Shown here: one piece after another, positions 49,201 through 56,955 of the stretch
How positions within the stretch are numbered: the stretch's first letter is position 1
How the letters are laid out: every line of letters starts with the position of its first letter
NCBI RefSeq assembly: GCF_000524195.1
Contig: NW_020170409.1
Span: forward strand, 609,004 to 673,003
From: Echinococcus granulosus
Taxonomy: Eukaryota > Platyhelminthes > Cestoda > Cyclophyllidea > Taeniidae
Length of the DNA: 64,000 nucleotides
Reading direction: 5' to 3'
Made by a program: the position numbers and the translations under genes
Notes under the pieces: model-generated
Databases searched by the model: none
What the model was told of the DNA's origin: nothing
The model's input: only the letters and a program-made list of their open reading frames with translations

Positions 49201-51173
49201 GTTTCTCACAACTGCGATGAAATAAAACATGTTGCAACATATCCTGGCATTTACTGCACGTTCCTCTCCCCTCTATCGTCCTTTCGGGAGTAATATTTGC
49301 CCTACTGACTGTCGAAATAATATTAAACAGCACTTTCATACAATCTAGCATAAACTAGCAAGCTAGCAGAGGTAATTTCTCTGTTAGACTACATTTCTGA
49401 GTATCAATTAGTACCGAACTTCTATCTTAGAATCTTCTGAACTGGTAACAGATTCCTGCGCATTCCAAAAGTCGAATGCAAGCGCAAAGTGCCACACTGA
49501 ATTGACCCAATCACTCACAAAAGCCAGTGCGAAGGGAGCGAGTGAGCCACACTTTTCCCGTTGGTAGACATACGTGTTCGCCTTGTCGTTTACATAGCAC
49601 GCGCTGTTGGGGTTGCCCTCAAGAAAAATTGAAAAGGAGAATCCTAAAGTTACCCGGTGGCGCAATCATGCATAAAGTGTGGGGTATTTTGATCTGCATC
49701 TGCAGTGTGTTTAAGCTCTCCAAATTCTCTACCAACTGGTGTTGTGTACGCGAATTTGGGTTCTATCGAGCACCCTCAACCGAAGTGACTTGCTGACAGA
49801 GGCTTCGGTACGGATGCCTTTGTTAGTCAGCGTATGAGTAAGCCGCAGTGCGGGGGGGGGGGGCGTACCCAGCGGCCAGGTGACTAGTGCAGGGTCCTGA
49901 AGGCCCAAGATGTTTTCAGTCTCCTGATATCAGCCAATCAGGATGAAAAATGGTTAAAAATAGGAAACTTCTAGAAGGTAAAAACAGGAACGTTTTCTGG
50001 CGTTGCGGGCATCCCCAGCCGCCACCTTTCAGTGTTCCTCCACAACACCAAGTGACTTAAGGAGTGGTTCGTCAGTGACGTCGTCACTGTTAGCAAATAC
50101 ATAGCTTAACTGAAATAACCTTTTCTGTCCATTCCACTTGACATTTAGCAAACATTATTCTCTACCCCTCGATGATAAAATCGCGAATTTTTTTCTGACT
50201 GATGTTCCTACACCTTTTTTAGTTCTGTTCTGCAAATTGGTGTTGAATAACTGTGTCTGTCACATCCATACAACCTCGTAGTAGAATACGTTGACCAATT
50301 TAACAGTTAGTGCCACGAAACTGGCATAAGCAGGCTGGTAAACCTATTGCAAAATGAATGACGTTGCAGGAATATCATTTTGGATCTTCTTAGGTTACAG
50401 AAAAGCGTTTAAGATTAACCTGTCAAGGGATCTTCCAGTGGAATTACTTCTCCAGGATCTAGTTGCTAACTTGATTTCAGCTGATTTGAAGTCATTCTCA
50501 CTCCCGCTTACCGCTTTCTTATAATAAAAGGGATATTATTAAGATGTCTTCTCAGGCGTCATTTTGATAGCTTCGGCTCCTTGATTGTCCCCTACTCGGA
50601 GTCCTACCGATAAGTACCAGTTGAGACCCAAATCTCTTACTGACAGTCGTTACACCTTTTTTCCTCATCCCTCGACCTCGCACCTCAAGTCCTAAAAATG
50701 GCAATACTGAAAACCCCAAAGGAGTGCTAGTTGGGATACTCGTTTAGAATAATAGCATCAAGAGATTCATCGTAAAATATTTGGGGATTAGGTGTAGGGA
50801 AGTATTCGATGGGTCTCTGAAAATATAAATTGGCTACTATTCTGCACCCTCTACAGATGTATACGCGGGCTACTATCCGACCTCAAAGCAGGCACAACCG
50901 CCTCTCTTGCCTGTAGACGCACCACCATTGAAACCGCTACTGGAGGCTACTATCAGCGCATTCGTAGCGACCACGCACGCGCGTCTAGCCAACATCTCAC
51001 CGCGACAGTACGCCGACTTCTTGGATTTTCTATCTCGAGCACGCGACACTTTCGGCCTCCTCAAACCCGACGGACCGGCGCAATTCCGCCAGCTCGTCAG
51101 CTGTCTGTGCCACTCCTATCGCGGGAAGAGGAAATTGATAGCGCTTTTGAACGAGCGCTTTCATCACACTTGA
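903..51173 (+). CDS. ZSWIM4/5/6: ZSWIM4/5/6-family SWIM zinc-finger protein, 14 exons, 1684 aa
   Basis: Exons: 903-1251, 1293-1383, 1422-1549, 5001-5144, 17436-17771, 19195-19571, 22886-23693, 26084-26592, 31050-31414, 34594-35077, 36065-36733, 45151-45384, 47851-48094, 50857-51173. The joined length is 5055 nt with no internal stop. Domains in order: N-terminal helical block with VPDPVQERI and YSSF motifs (about residues 45-90), SWIM finger C155-x-C157-x7-C165-x-H167, then QLQKFAQYL (199-207), GAPDPTAG (238-245) and a long alpha-helical C-terminal half with HWRRREM near 1308. These match vertebrate ZSWIM4, 5 and 6, which are about 1000-1200 aa; this protein is longer because of Ser/Thr/Pro/His/Gly-rich inserts in exons 5-8, 10, 11 and 13. 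ZSWIM proteins are thought to be cullin-RING ligase substrate receptors. Family members affect neural development and, in a sea anemone, dampen BMP/SMAD signalling. It is probably the single pre-duplication homologue. The least certain border is exon 5/6. Confidence 0.9.
1252..1292 (+). other. intron 1, 41 nt, probable GC-AG
   Basis: The intron is inferred because protein similarity continues from IQI-G directly to FHLTGVV only if these 41 nt are removed. It starts GCAATT after an exonic AG and ends CTACAG. A GC donor is a recognised minor class; AG followed by GCAA fits its consensus. No GT donor here keeps the frame and the conserved IQIGFHL motif. Confidence 0.75.
1293..1383 (+). CDS. ZSWIM4/5/6: ZSWIM exon 2 (residues 117-147)
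   Basis: This 91-nt exon encodes GFHLTGVV followed by the segment ending VSMTFD-R. It corresponds to GFHLSGTV...NVAISFDRC of ZSWIM5/6 and ends in phase 2 so that the Arg codon is completed by exon 3. It lies between two microintrons. Confidence 0.85.
1384..1421 (+). other. intron 2, 38 nt microintron
   Basis: A GTGCTA donor and CTTACTTAG acceptor bound a 38-nt intron. Its removal restores DRCKITSV, a motif present almost unchanged in ZSWIM5/6. Confidence 0.85.
1422..1549 (+). CDS. ZSWIM4/5/6: ZSWIM exon 3: SWIM zinc finger
   Basis: This exon encodes the whole SWIM finger with all four ligands, C155, C157, C165 and H167 (CxCx7CxH). The flanking KITSV before it and the APIS motif after it are as in the family. 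SWIM fingers bind zinc and mediate protein or nucleic-acid contact. The donor is GTGAGT at 1550 and the exon ends in phase 1. Confidence 0.92.
1550..5000 (+). other. intron 3 (3451 nt)
   Basis: The intron runs from GTGAGT to a TTCTAG acceptor. I find no supported gene, RNA or recognisable transposon. The short ORFs at 3.9-4.9 kb show no family resemblance. Confidence 0.85.
5001..5144 (+). CDS. ZSWIM4/5/6: ZSWIM exon 4 (residues 190-238)
   Basis: The acceptor TTCTAG at 5000 joins exon 3 as PIS-D-TLVKMDRG. The exon then encodes QLQKFAQYLI and the AQHLADRLL segment, which parallel QLQKFVQYLI and AQKLADEIL of ZSWIM6. The donor GTGAGT follows TATG in phase 1. Confidence 0.92.
5730..5742 (+). repeat. 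C13 homopolymer
   Basis: Thirteen consecutive C residues lie in a pyrimidine-rich stretch inside intron 4. The run is prone to length error in sequencing. Confidence 0.9.
11745..12070 (-). pseudogene. Ty3/Gypsy integrase core remnant
   Basis: Minus-strand reading gives RVEYVGPIDSYH, a stop, then VLVGAFDKCPEVPQM. Further on come EALVYDN and a region resembling the RSAPFHPQSNGQAER stretch of integrase cores. The usual first catalytic Asp of the VDFAGPI motif reads Glu here, and stops interrupt the frame. Confidence 0.7.
12745..13375 (-). pseudogene. Ty3/Gypsy reverse transcriptase pseudogene
   Basis: The minus-strand translation gives SDAYLQIE, then an LPFGLKT-like segment, then the degenerate active-site box, then GYLINKHAG and PPPHG...LRSFLGLVSHYSAFLP. 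All are in the normal RT order but in shifting frames with stops. The two catalytic aspartates of YxDD are replaced. No activity is expected. Confidence 0.8.
16189..16218. repeat. 10-bp perfect hairpin
   Basis: TTATGGGAGA at 16189-16198 pairs exactly with TCTCCCATAA at 16209-16218 around a 10-nt loop. No terminator function applies in this context. It may be a chance dyad or a relic. Confidence 0.5.
17436..17771 (+). CDS. ZSWIM4/5/6: ZSWIM exon 5 (residues 238-350)
   Basis: The acceptor TCCACAG at 17435 joins exon 4 to give YGAPDPTAG, a hallmark of the family. STWYFDE follows, then the helix ending LAALAAYG. After that comes a Ser/Thr-rich, poorly conserved stretch. I end the exon at the GTGAGA donor after TTTG (17772) because it keeps frame with exon 6. 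An earlier donor is possible, since vertebrate proteins have only a few residues here. Confidence 0.8.
17772..19194 (+). other. intron 5 (1423 nt)
   Basis: It runs from GTGAGA to TTTTAG. It holds an (AG)8 tract at 19131-19146 and otherwise nothing I can support. Confidence 0.7.
19131..19146 (+). repeat. (AG)8 microsatellite
   Basis: Eight uninterrupted AG units lie 48 nt before the exon 6 acceptor. Confidence 0.9.
19195..19571 (+). CDS. ZSWIM4/5/6: ZSWIM exon 6 (residues 350-475)
   Basis: After a Ser/His/Gly-rich stretch the exon encodes VFAKTYELLAARDTNGPRL followed by AIITEE. This corresponds to LFAKVREMLRMRDSNGARML...ITEQ of ZSWIM6. The donor GTAGAA follows ATG in phase 0. The low-complexity first half is lineage-specific and could start at a later acceptor. 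Confidence 0.82.
19572..22885 (+). other. intron 6 (3314 nt)
   Basis: It runs from GTAGAA to CCTCAG. I searched by eye for an extra small exon carrying the family's DPRLTLW-like segment and found none. No other feature is supported. Confidence 0.75.
22886..23693 (+). CDS. ZSWIM4/5/6: ZSWIM exon 7 (residues 476-745)
   Basis: This is the longest exon. An acidic linker (residues about 495-515) precedes VPLWEEVARLWTCLLL, equivalent to QLWDELGALWVCIIL. Later comes ACLRASALHVMGFAEAATRL, equivalent to the [20 protein letters not shown] helix pair. A CTCPFC pair and Pro/Ser-rich tail are not conserved. It ends in phase 1 before GTGTGT. Confidence 0.88.
23694..26083 (+). other. intron 7 (2390 nt)
   Basis: It runs from GTGTGT to CTGTAG. 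The minus-strand ORF at 24148-24597 (about 149 aa) has no recognisable motif and I do not call it a gene. Confidence 0.75.
26084..26592 (+). CDS. ZSWIM4/5/6: ZSWIM exon 8 (residues 745-914)
   Basis: The first two thirds are Pro/Ser/His/Tyr-rich. The last third, HGWLGLPGRPVISLVECLLEA through SEYIHLALK, parallels EGWVGHPLDPIDCLFLTLTEA and SYLALALEVAL in ZSWIM6. The exon ends in phase 0 at AAG before GTTTGT, and exon 9 continues the same helix. Confidence 0.87.
26593..31049 (+). other. intron 8 (4457 nt)
   Basis: It runs from GTTTGT to TCTCAG. Several ORFs of 60-112 codons exist on both strands (for example around 28.3-28.7 kb), but none has a family signature. Confidence 0.8.
31050..31414 (+). 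CDS. ZSWIM4/5/6: ZSWIM exon 9 (residues 915-1036)
   Basis: It opens VGILVL, continuing the helix from exon 8. It then carries an alpha-helical segment with HLLNTIPRNAMTAQIIGPL and ends LVAARAM-R in phase 2. In ZSWIM6 the equivalent text is LALRAMRLPVLE, which is completed exactly by exon 10. Confidence 0.88.
31415..34593 (+). other. intron 9 (3179 nt)
   Basis: It runs from GTTTGT to a pyrimidine-rich CCTTGAAG acceptor. No other feature is supported. Confidence 0.8.
34594..35077 (+). CDS. ZSWIM4/5/6: ZSWIM exon 10 (residues 1036-1197)
   Basis: The acceptor at 34593 was chosen over the AG at 34619 because only it keeps phase 2 and rebuilds AMRLPVLE, a motif found in vertebrate members. After a Thr/Pro-rich insert comes LGAMEGRQARLAISLIL followed by HIHTSISLLSVSRE, matching LGHLESQQCELASTML and KHIHSSSLIFKL. 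The donor is GTACGA in phase 0. Confidence 0.88.
35078..36064 (+). other. intron 10 (987 nt)
   Basis: It runs from GTACGA to TCGGTAG. Nothing else is recognised in it. Confidence 0.85.
36065..36733 (+). CDS. ZSWIM4/5/6: ZSWIM exon 11 (residues 1198-1420)
   Basis: It starts VLAEA, followed by an Ala/Thr/Gly-rich insert, then a helical block with HWRRREMLGW (near residue 1308) and LTQAWSVYASPREAV. In ZSWIM6 these read NWRRREMVRW and LQSWYTLFTPTEAT. The exon ends MTIQ in phase 0 before GTGGGT. Confidence 0.9.
37581..38012 (-). CDS. nested small four-transmembrane protein A (143 aa)
   Basis: This is a single uninterrupted ORF from ATG at 38012 to TGA at 37581. The product has four hydrophobic segments (about 5-27, 42-59, 74-92 and 100-117), short polar loops and a glutamate/glutamine-rich cytoplasmic-type tail ending LLEC. 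The first helix shares the spacing LxxALLxxAIxLIxxALxxT with nested gene C. The GLLCLL core of helix 2 and the YTGT of helix 4 recur in the sibling genes. The topology is like tetraspan families such as MARVEL or claudin/PMP22, but I see none of their signature residues, so I assign no family or function. It lies antisense in ZSWIM intron 11, 644 bp from gene B. Confidence 0.82.
   Translation of the reverse strand: MNTKALGVALLTTAICLISLALILTTIEGKAFERSQLLLQILRAFGLLCLLIALITTPLPMPGCTETELQIRIQQVSLFLGTGLVFLALMTGAVSQPYHMQFWLYTGTLFTIISTVFLRSTFNIRQEAQSEVQGEMQQKLLEC
38657..39058 (-). CDS. nested small four-transmembrane protein B (133 aa)
   Basis: This is a single-exon ORF from ATG at 39058 to TAG at 38657. 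The product has four hydrophobic segments at about residues 8-25, 44-66, 80-100 and 108-128. It carries a GVMC motif in helix 2 and AYTGT in helix 4, which pair with GLLC and LYTGT of protein A. PYVLAYTG parallels PYFLVVVG of protein C. Family and function are unknown. It lies on the same strand as its siblings, opposite to the host gene, which suggests tandem duplication. It has no N-glycosylation-rich ectodomain or long loop, unlike true tetraspanins. Confidence 0.82.
   Translation of the reverse strand: MKIEGQLTLTLALALVCLTASLYFTVHDYIHPVFKFGTAQLVFNWVLCMQSIGVMCVIFGLLLILLRIAGRVEPEWFRKILLILLSIATGALVFAATIDLIYHVDFPYVLAYTGTIMAVITAVGTEVSLFKML
41338..41343 (-). terminator. AATAAA polyadenylation signal for nested gene C
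   Basis: AATAAA reads on the minus strand about 275 nt after the gene C stop codon. The 3' end would fall near 41315. Confidence 0.45.
41618..42055 (-). CDS. nested small four-transmembrane protein C (145 aa)
   Basis: The open frame begins at 42061 with GTG, but the true start is probably ATG at 42055, which sits in ACCATGG, a strong eukaryotic start context. It ends with TGA/TAG-type stop at 41618. There are four hydrophobic segments (about 5-25, 42-68, 78-98 and 105-128 from this Met) and a basic tail rich in Val/Arg. Helix 1 aligns with protein A and helix 4 with protein B. Two CCAAT boxes lie 135-158 nt upstream and an AATAAA signal lies about 275 nt downstream of the stop, so this copy has the appearance of a working transcription unit. 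Family and function are unknown. Confidence 0.84.
   Translation of the reverse strand: MEMRRLTAALLGIAIGLIIIALAITDWRYGLAFGGATHDKEAMTAVTFLIIIGLICLIIVFILDIVMLCQTAVPSGMITARFVILYISVALIMIGVLVYTARRGGLWPYFLVVVGMVFAVLVAILAAVYSRCVSSERVVVVRSTR
42190..42213 (-). promoter_or_regulatory. pair of CCAAT boxes upstream of nested gene C
   Basis: CCAAT reads on the minus strand at 42190-42194 and on the plus strand at 42209-42213. The region is locally GC/CT-rich and lies 135-158 nt 5' of the gene C start. This is a typical distance for CCAAT-binding factor sites. No TATA box was assigned. Confidence 0.45.
42953..42964 (+). repeat. (CA)6 microsatellite
   Basis: A short CA tract lies in intron 11. Confidence 0.85.
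43468..44021 (+). other. coding-looking fragments, possible WD-repeat relic
   Basis: A 148-codon open frame ends at 43914. In an overlapping frame (43827-44021) there is a segment reading HLLAVVG...GSNVKIIDLND, which has the feel of one WD40 blade. There is no clear start, no splice context and no further blades, so I do not call a gene. It may be a processed-pseudogene scrap or coincidence. Confidence 0.25.
45151..45384 (+). CDS. ZSWIM4/5/6: ZSWIM exon 12 (residues 1421-1498)
   Basis: The acceptor TTCACAG at 45150 leads into AAAQDPVNCALTALQL, matching AMKDPQSCALSALTL of ZSWIM6. Then come SFEATYQLVVEAAKSG and HLDARGYPLWAF, matching AFEAAYQIAIDAAAGG and YMELRGYPLRAF. It ends SGLQ in phase 0 before GTGGGC. 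Confidence 0.93.
45385..47850 (+). other. intron 12 (2466 nt)
   Basis: It runs from GTGGGC to TCCGTAG. No other feature is supported. Confidence 0.85.
47851..48094 (+). CDS. ZSWIM4/5/6: ZSWIM exon 13 (residues 1499-1580)
   Basis: It encodes HPVAHDVLWSCLLAHRIGLT and VHCPTLLADILHRC, matching [20 protein letters not shown] and VHCATVLSDILRRC of ZSWIM6. A Pro/His-rich linker follows. The donor GTGAGT follows AATC in phase 1. Confidence 0.93.
48095..50856 (+). other. intron 13 (2762 nt)
   Basis: It runs from GTGAGT to CTACAG. It contains a G12 run at 49852-49863; nothing else is recognised. Confidence 0.85.
49852..49863 (+). repeat. G12 homopolymer
   Basis: Twelve consecutive G residues lie in intron 13. 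Confidence 0.9.
50857..51173 (+). CDS. ZSWIM4/5/6: ZSWIM exon 14 (C-terminus, residues 1580-1684, stop)
   Basis: The exon contains APPLKPLLEATISAFV, HARLANISPRQYADFLDFL and a final KRKLIALLNERF, then TGA. These mirror APLRQLLDATINAYI, HSRLTHISPRHYGEFIEFL and KKKLMLLVRERF at the C-terminus of ZSWIM6. The last three residues extend slightly beyond the family end. This is the best-conserved part of the protein and fixes the subfamily as ZSWIM4/5/6. Confidence 0.94.
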
Positions 51174-54100
51174 ACTGTGACTCTCCTTTCTTGACGTAAA
51201 TGAATGCTATTGTACATAGGACCTCCTTCTCAATCACCTTTTCTACAGGTATCCAGTAATGTGGAGACCGAAAAAGTGCAATCGCTCATTTGGTTTTTCA
51301 GCACCCGTTCGTGCATCACAATATTATTCATTCATAGTCATTGTCATTGGGATCCCTATTTACTTCCTCTTCTTTCAATCACCATGCCGGGATGTTCAAC
51401 AGACCCAATGCTTTTCACCGATTTAAAAGCCTTCTCCCTTCCTTCCACTATATTTTACTTGAAAATTTTTTTATAGCTGTCATATGTGTTTCACTTGAGG
51501 GGTAATTAAGGAGGCTTTTGATGACTTGAAGATCATGGATTCAAAACTAAAATTTCGAATTATAGAACGGAAACCGTCCATTTGATTTGTTACCTAAGTA
51601 ATCATAAAAGAGCAGTAAGATGCGTATAGATGTCATCATAGCCTACGTGGCTTACCTTGATCCGATGATAAATGAAGTACAAAATAGGTAGGAGAGGAGG
51701 TTCGGCGGGTATCCATACACCAAATTACTGAGAGAGGTGATCGGCTCAACCCACGACTTCCAGTCTTATAAAAGGAAGGCAAGAACTTCAGAGTGTAGAA
51801 GCCTCATTTATTTTCCAACCTAGTCTCCGACCTCTTTGGGACACTTGTCTCGGCTTTGGCATACACTATGCACTGTTAACGTAAATATGTGAGCGTGACA
51901 AGGTCGCCATCGCAACCAAGCGAGGTGCAATCAAGGCGCGATGTATATGTACGCCCTGGTGGACTGGAGTTCCCTTTTACGTGGATGACTAACATACTTG
52001 TTTATCTTTTTTGGGTGGCCTTGACCTTAAAGTGAATAGCAGTGCGCATGGCATATCTTCATGTTATATCGGTCAATTAATAGACCTCAAAGAGAAATGT
52101 TTGGGATCGTAGTAACCTTCAGCAGGATGGGAAATTTTATTAGTGAGACTGCTTCACTTAGCCATCAGTGCTGAAATCAATCTTGGTATCCAGTGTGCAC
52201 AAATGTTCTCGAATGGTTACCGTTCCCACGGTGGGGTACGTCCCATTTGTAACCACATGACAAATTATGCATGAAATATCCAGAGTCGGGATCTGTACGC
52301 GGTGAATGTACACTGGAATGAGCCCCGAGGCTTCCACCTGGGAGCAAGCTCCCATGGTCAGGTTCATTACTGACGAATGTGCAATTGTCTTTGATAAGAT
52401 TGAGGTATCCTACTACTACGGCTGTTTGTTTCATAACCGTACCATAAAGTCTTCCATACAACCAGATATACACAGGTTCGGGTTCGGTGCCTTCGTTCGC
52501 CAGAAACTTCGTCTCTACCCACTTCCGTGCATGTGCTCACTAACACTATTGTAAGTTATCTTCACCGAAGACTTCTGAACCGATTCGCTGCATTTGTACC
52601 GCTTTTTAGTACTCGTAGTATGGTGTAATTGCTACTTACTACAGCGTTTTATACCACCACAATCACAAAACCAAGGATACCGGTTAGACTCAAATGCTCC
52701 ATATAGATGCAACTGTAGTTACATCCTTAAAATTGGGTTTTTTATTGAATTTCCATAGGTGCGAACCTAGTCATGCTGGCAGTTGCTTTTTTGTGAACAA
52801 ATAATCATTTAGATTTGAAGAGTCTAGTAAATATGACCTTACTGAACGCGGGCGTCAATCGTTTCCACCATAACCACGCGAGAGGGTAAGATAGCAGGTA
52901 CTATCAAGAATAGCATATTAACTTATCAAAGTATCCTGAACATCAAATACAGGCCTTTTGAATTGCATCGGTCCCAGTGCATCAAAGGTGTGTAGACCTT
53001 TTTTCCCTTCAAATACAACTTTCATTCTACAAAAAAAGTGGACTGCTGCACAAGGCCTCGATCTCTTTAACCAGATTCTCCTGAAGGGCTGATAAGAATT
53101 TCAGACCGGGAGTCGAGAATATTCACTTACTGAACAGATTTTATGCACAGGAAGAGCACTGCCATGATGTAAGAGTAATGAGTTAACCGGGACCTTATCA
53201 GATGGCCTGCTAGAAATAATAGGTTTTATTGGCTGTAAAGCATTTGTGGCAAACTACTCCCTTAAAAAGGTCATGAATTTTTGATATCAACTTGGATAAC
53301 CCAGTTTTGCTTCATTTCTTGCATGCCGCAATCATAACTCCTCCTTTTTAGGCTGTCATTTTAGAGGCGAAGATTCAGAGCGCATTGCCTTCAATAATCT
53401 TGTAGATGCATTTTACCTTTGCTGAGAAAGTTGTCATGTATTCAGACATAAATCCAGTCATATTTTGAATTTGCGTAGCTGAACCGGAATTTCACTGAAA
53501 CGCGTTTATTGGAGGGCAAAGTCACTGCCCTCGTCTACATTTTGTGTGCTGCTCAAAAATTCATTTTGAATGAGCACGAGCCCATTCAGCCCTTTGAATG
53601 GTCCAAGCATTCACAGAGTTGTGATTCGGTCAGAATGAGCATACTGAAACGCAGATAGGTTGACGACAGATTTCTGTGGAGACCGAATTGACCTTCGACA
53701 AACTACAATAGGATACTTTAGCCGAACCATCGCCAAAACATTTTGCCCCCTCCTCGCCTTCTCAAAGCACTATCGTTTCTTTGAGTCTAAAAATCCCTAC
53801 CCATTGTTGAAGTAAGTGCGCAAGCAGTGTTTCAGATCTCATGTATAGTGAAGGAAGAGGGAGATTATGCATGTGCATGACCACCTAGGTGGACACAAAA
53901 GGCCGACACAGTGACCCCTTGAGCACTGGCCATGCACCAACACATCACAGCTTGAGCTTTCGGGTGGGCCGACAGACACGGAGGCTCTGCCTGCCACAAG
54001 GCACGGATTAATTATTAGTTAAAGATTGTGAATTTTTTTGTTAACGGAGGGTGAAGACCCAAAATTTGTACGGGAGACGCAAACACCGATTCATGATTAC

Positions 54101-56747
54101 TTCTTCTTGCAAACCACTTCCTTCAAATAGACATTTAACAGTAAGGAAGATTAGTGGTGTGTACTTACCATCTATCTAATGTTCGGTTAATGCAGGGCAG
54201 TTGTAGGCAAAAAATGAACCCTTACTGCTGCTACATTAGTTTACGTCCACATGAAATACTTGGAATGGTACTGCACTGTTAGCTTCGACAAATGGATGTT
54301 TTAGTCTCAGGATGATAACAAGGACCTTCAAAACGAAATTCCTTTAAATTACTACCTAAAGTACAACAGTCGGAAAGAGACCGAACCGTTTATGACCGTG
54401 ATATTGCTAATCATCAAAGCTCATCCCAAAATTTGCCTTAGTGTAAGCGGTGTCAGGACAGTCGAAGGATCCTACGTTGCGTTCCTCGAGGCACGGCGCT
54501 TATTTTATTTTGAGCTTTGTATTCGAATTAACGTAGGAGTACTCAATACCGAGGAACAACATACCAATGAATTGGATGCTATCAAGTTTCTACATGCGAC
54601 CCATCGGAATAAGTATAATTGAGGAACATTCTTTTTGGATTTATAAATGGTAAAAGGGCGAAGGATTTCGTGCAGAAAATTTTATCGAGATTGTAAATTA
54701 TCTATGGTAACCATTGTCCTCTTTCTCTCCCCATAAATTTATCACCCCATATTATTGCTGCTGTTATAGATGTGAACTGAGAACACGATCACACATATAA
54801 TTTAGGCCGTGTCCTCACACAATTAAAGTAAATCATGACTCCGACGCTGATGCCTCACATATTAGTAATTTTAGTCCCGTGCATGGGTTCTGTTTGCCTA
54901 ATACACACCTACATCGTCATCTCTCCACGTGGTGCGTGTGGCTTCCTAGTAGACAACCTCCATCTGGTTGCCTCCATTACTTGGGTGTCAAGTTACCAAA
55001 CAACATTCGATTCACCAGCATTGTTGTTACTTCTGCTTCCCTGTAGGGTCGGTTGCTTACCTGGCCAAGTAAACGCGGTTCATTAGGAGACGTATTTTGC
55101 TGCTGGCTGAGGCCAGGTCGCGGCCACTGGAGCACTCTCACAGGTCACAGCAGAAGGTCTCATATAGTGAGTGATTATGGTACTTCGAAGAATAGAATGA
55201 TATCTATAAGTAATGTCGACATCTCCTCACTTATTTCACTTGGTGACTGTGGTTCTTTTAAAATTTCAAATGATCGTCCTGCAATTGAAGAAGTGGAATT
55301 AATCTTCCTTTATTAGCAGAGTAGAGAATTTGGAACAAAGCCATGTAGTTCTCATTAATTTATTCATTCCGCTTTCCTAACAGAGAATTTGCATAGGCGT
55401 GAGGGAAACTGACACGTGTTAAACACATACGGATAGCCGAAATGCCGTTAAAAGGTAGCAAGTCGATGGGGAGTGGAGTATTGAAGGCGGGTAAGAGAAG
55501 CGCAAACCTGATTATCGCTGCCAACGGTGAGACCGTAATTCACTCAACGACCAAGCCAATTCCGCTCACTCATTCTGTTCTGTCTGCTTGTTTAGCCTCT
55601 CAGGAAAGGAATAAGTTTAAGTCTGCTGATTTACTTACTACTAAACGGAAAACGACTGAGCGAAACCCATTAAATTATATGCGATTAAATTCAAAATCAA
55701 GTCTCGTAGTCTTCACCTCAGTCGTTTTTTGCCTCTGAAGTAACTTTTATACGCTGTGGAAAGTGCTGAACTGATGTGACCTTGTTTGTAGCGGAGAGTG
55801 TTGTGCTAAAAATGACGTATTTTGGAGTAATTAGGAGATCTGCGCAGGCGATAACCTTATGATTGTCAGGCTATGAAACTCTATCCCTGCAGCAAGCTGG
55901 AAGACGCCCGCAGCCCTATTGATTACCCCCAGCATCACAAAGCCTGTGTGTACGTGCATGCGTAGTTTTTCAGCCCTTTATTCGTGAATATTTTGGCATA
56001 CAGAAAACGTGGGGAGAGGTTTCGTGCATGTGAATAGGTAGCGCAAAGAGGGGCTACTAATGCTAACCCAATCAGATTTAGAGGTCATCTTTCCTGCAGG
56101 CTTTTAATTGGTGACCTCGGACACATCACACACGTGCAACGAATGGGATATTCCTGTGCTAAAGGGGCCAACTTTTTGGCGAAATTCTGGGTTGACGATT
56201 GATTATGAATCATAAATGCAGCCTCTGGATAACCCGGGTGAACCCGTTGTTGGTTGCTGAAGTGCTATTTGGGGTTGCGTAATGGGGCACGAATTGTAAT
56301 GCGGTCGTGCTTGTCGCTTCCATGCCATGTTCATTGATTGAGGCCCAGATAAAGTGTTCCTATTATTTTTCATTCTCTTATTCACAATCCTATTACGACA
56401 GAGACGTGACTTAATAAGCACATTATGTATGCCATTGCACACCAATTAATACACACACGGGGCTCTGTAATCTGATTGGCCTGTGGAGGCACAACCTTGG
56501 TGCATGCAAAATCCTACCATGACATTTAAATGCAAACGTATCCTCCAGAGCCCTGCGCAAGTATTTTAGCGATCTGCCGAGTATCTAGGATTAAAGGTTA
56601 CCCTAAGAAAGTCTAGTTAAAAGTTTGAAAATGAGAAAAGTTGTTTAAATTAATGCCTCCCTATCGGAGTATCTTAACCAGCTGGAACTGGTGGCAGTAC
56701 ACTATATGATGAACATGATAGCGGATGTTGGTGATGTTTGGAAGCTA
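51174..56747. other. intergenic region, ZSWIM 3' side
   Basis: I see no supported gene. It should contain the ZSWIM 3' UTR, but no canonical AATAAA close to the stop was identified. ORFs near 52.2-52.5, 54.8-55.3 and 55.4-55.7 kb (76-98 codons) lack recognisable motifs. Confidence 0.6.
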
Positions 56748-56955
56748 GATCAGCTGCCACCTACAAAAACATAATTCACAAGACTGTTACAATAGCGACT
56801 CGAGAATACTCTGGAGACGAAAGAAAATACGAGGGCAGAATATGCAAGAGGGCTGGTGGGGGTGACAAGCCCATCCGGTGAAGGTACAATGGCGAAGATC
56901 CACAATGGCTCCTTTTAACAAAGCTAAGAGTTAAGCAACCAACTTATTACATAGT
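56748..56955 (+). repeat. diverged direct repeat, copy 1
   Basis: It shares an ordered series of blocks with copy 2: GCTGCCACC, GACGAAAG, GGGCAG, ACAAGCC, AAGGTACAAT, a CCTTT-CAAA segment and AGAGTT. Divergence is substantial. It is probably a dispersed repeat or transposon relic of unknown type. Confidence 0.5.

Noticed and set aside
903..51173. Assignment to ZSWIM8 (the microRNA-decay ubiquitin ligase receptor)
   Set aside because: The N-terminal block and SWIM finger resemble ZSWIM8 too, but the C-terminal motifs (HWRRREM, DPVNCALTAL, RGYPLWAF, HDVLWSC, ISPRQY, final KRKLIALL) and AMRLPVLE match ZSWIM4/5/6 far better.
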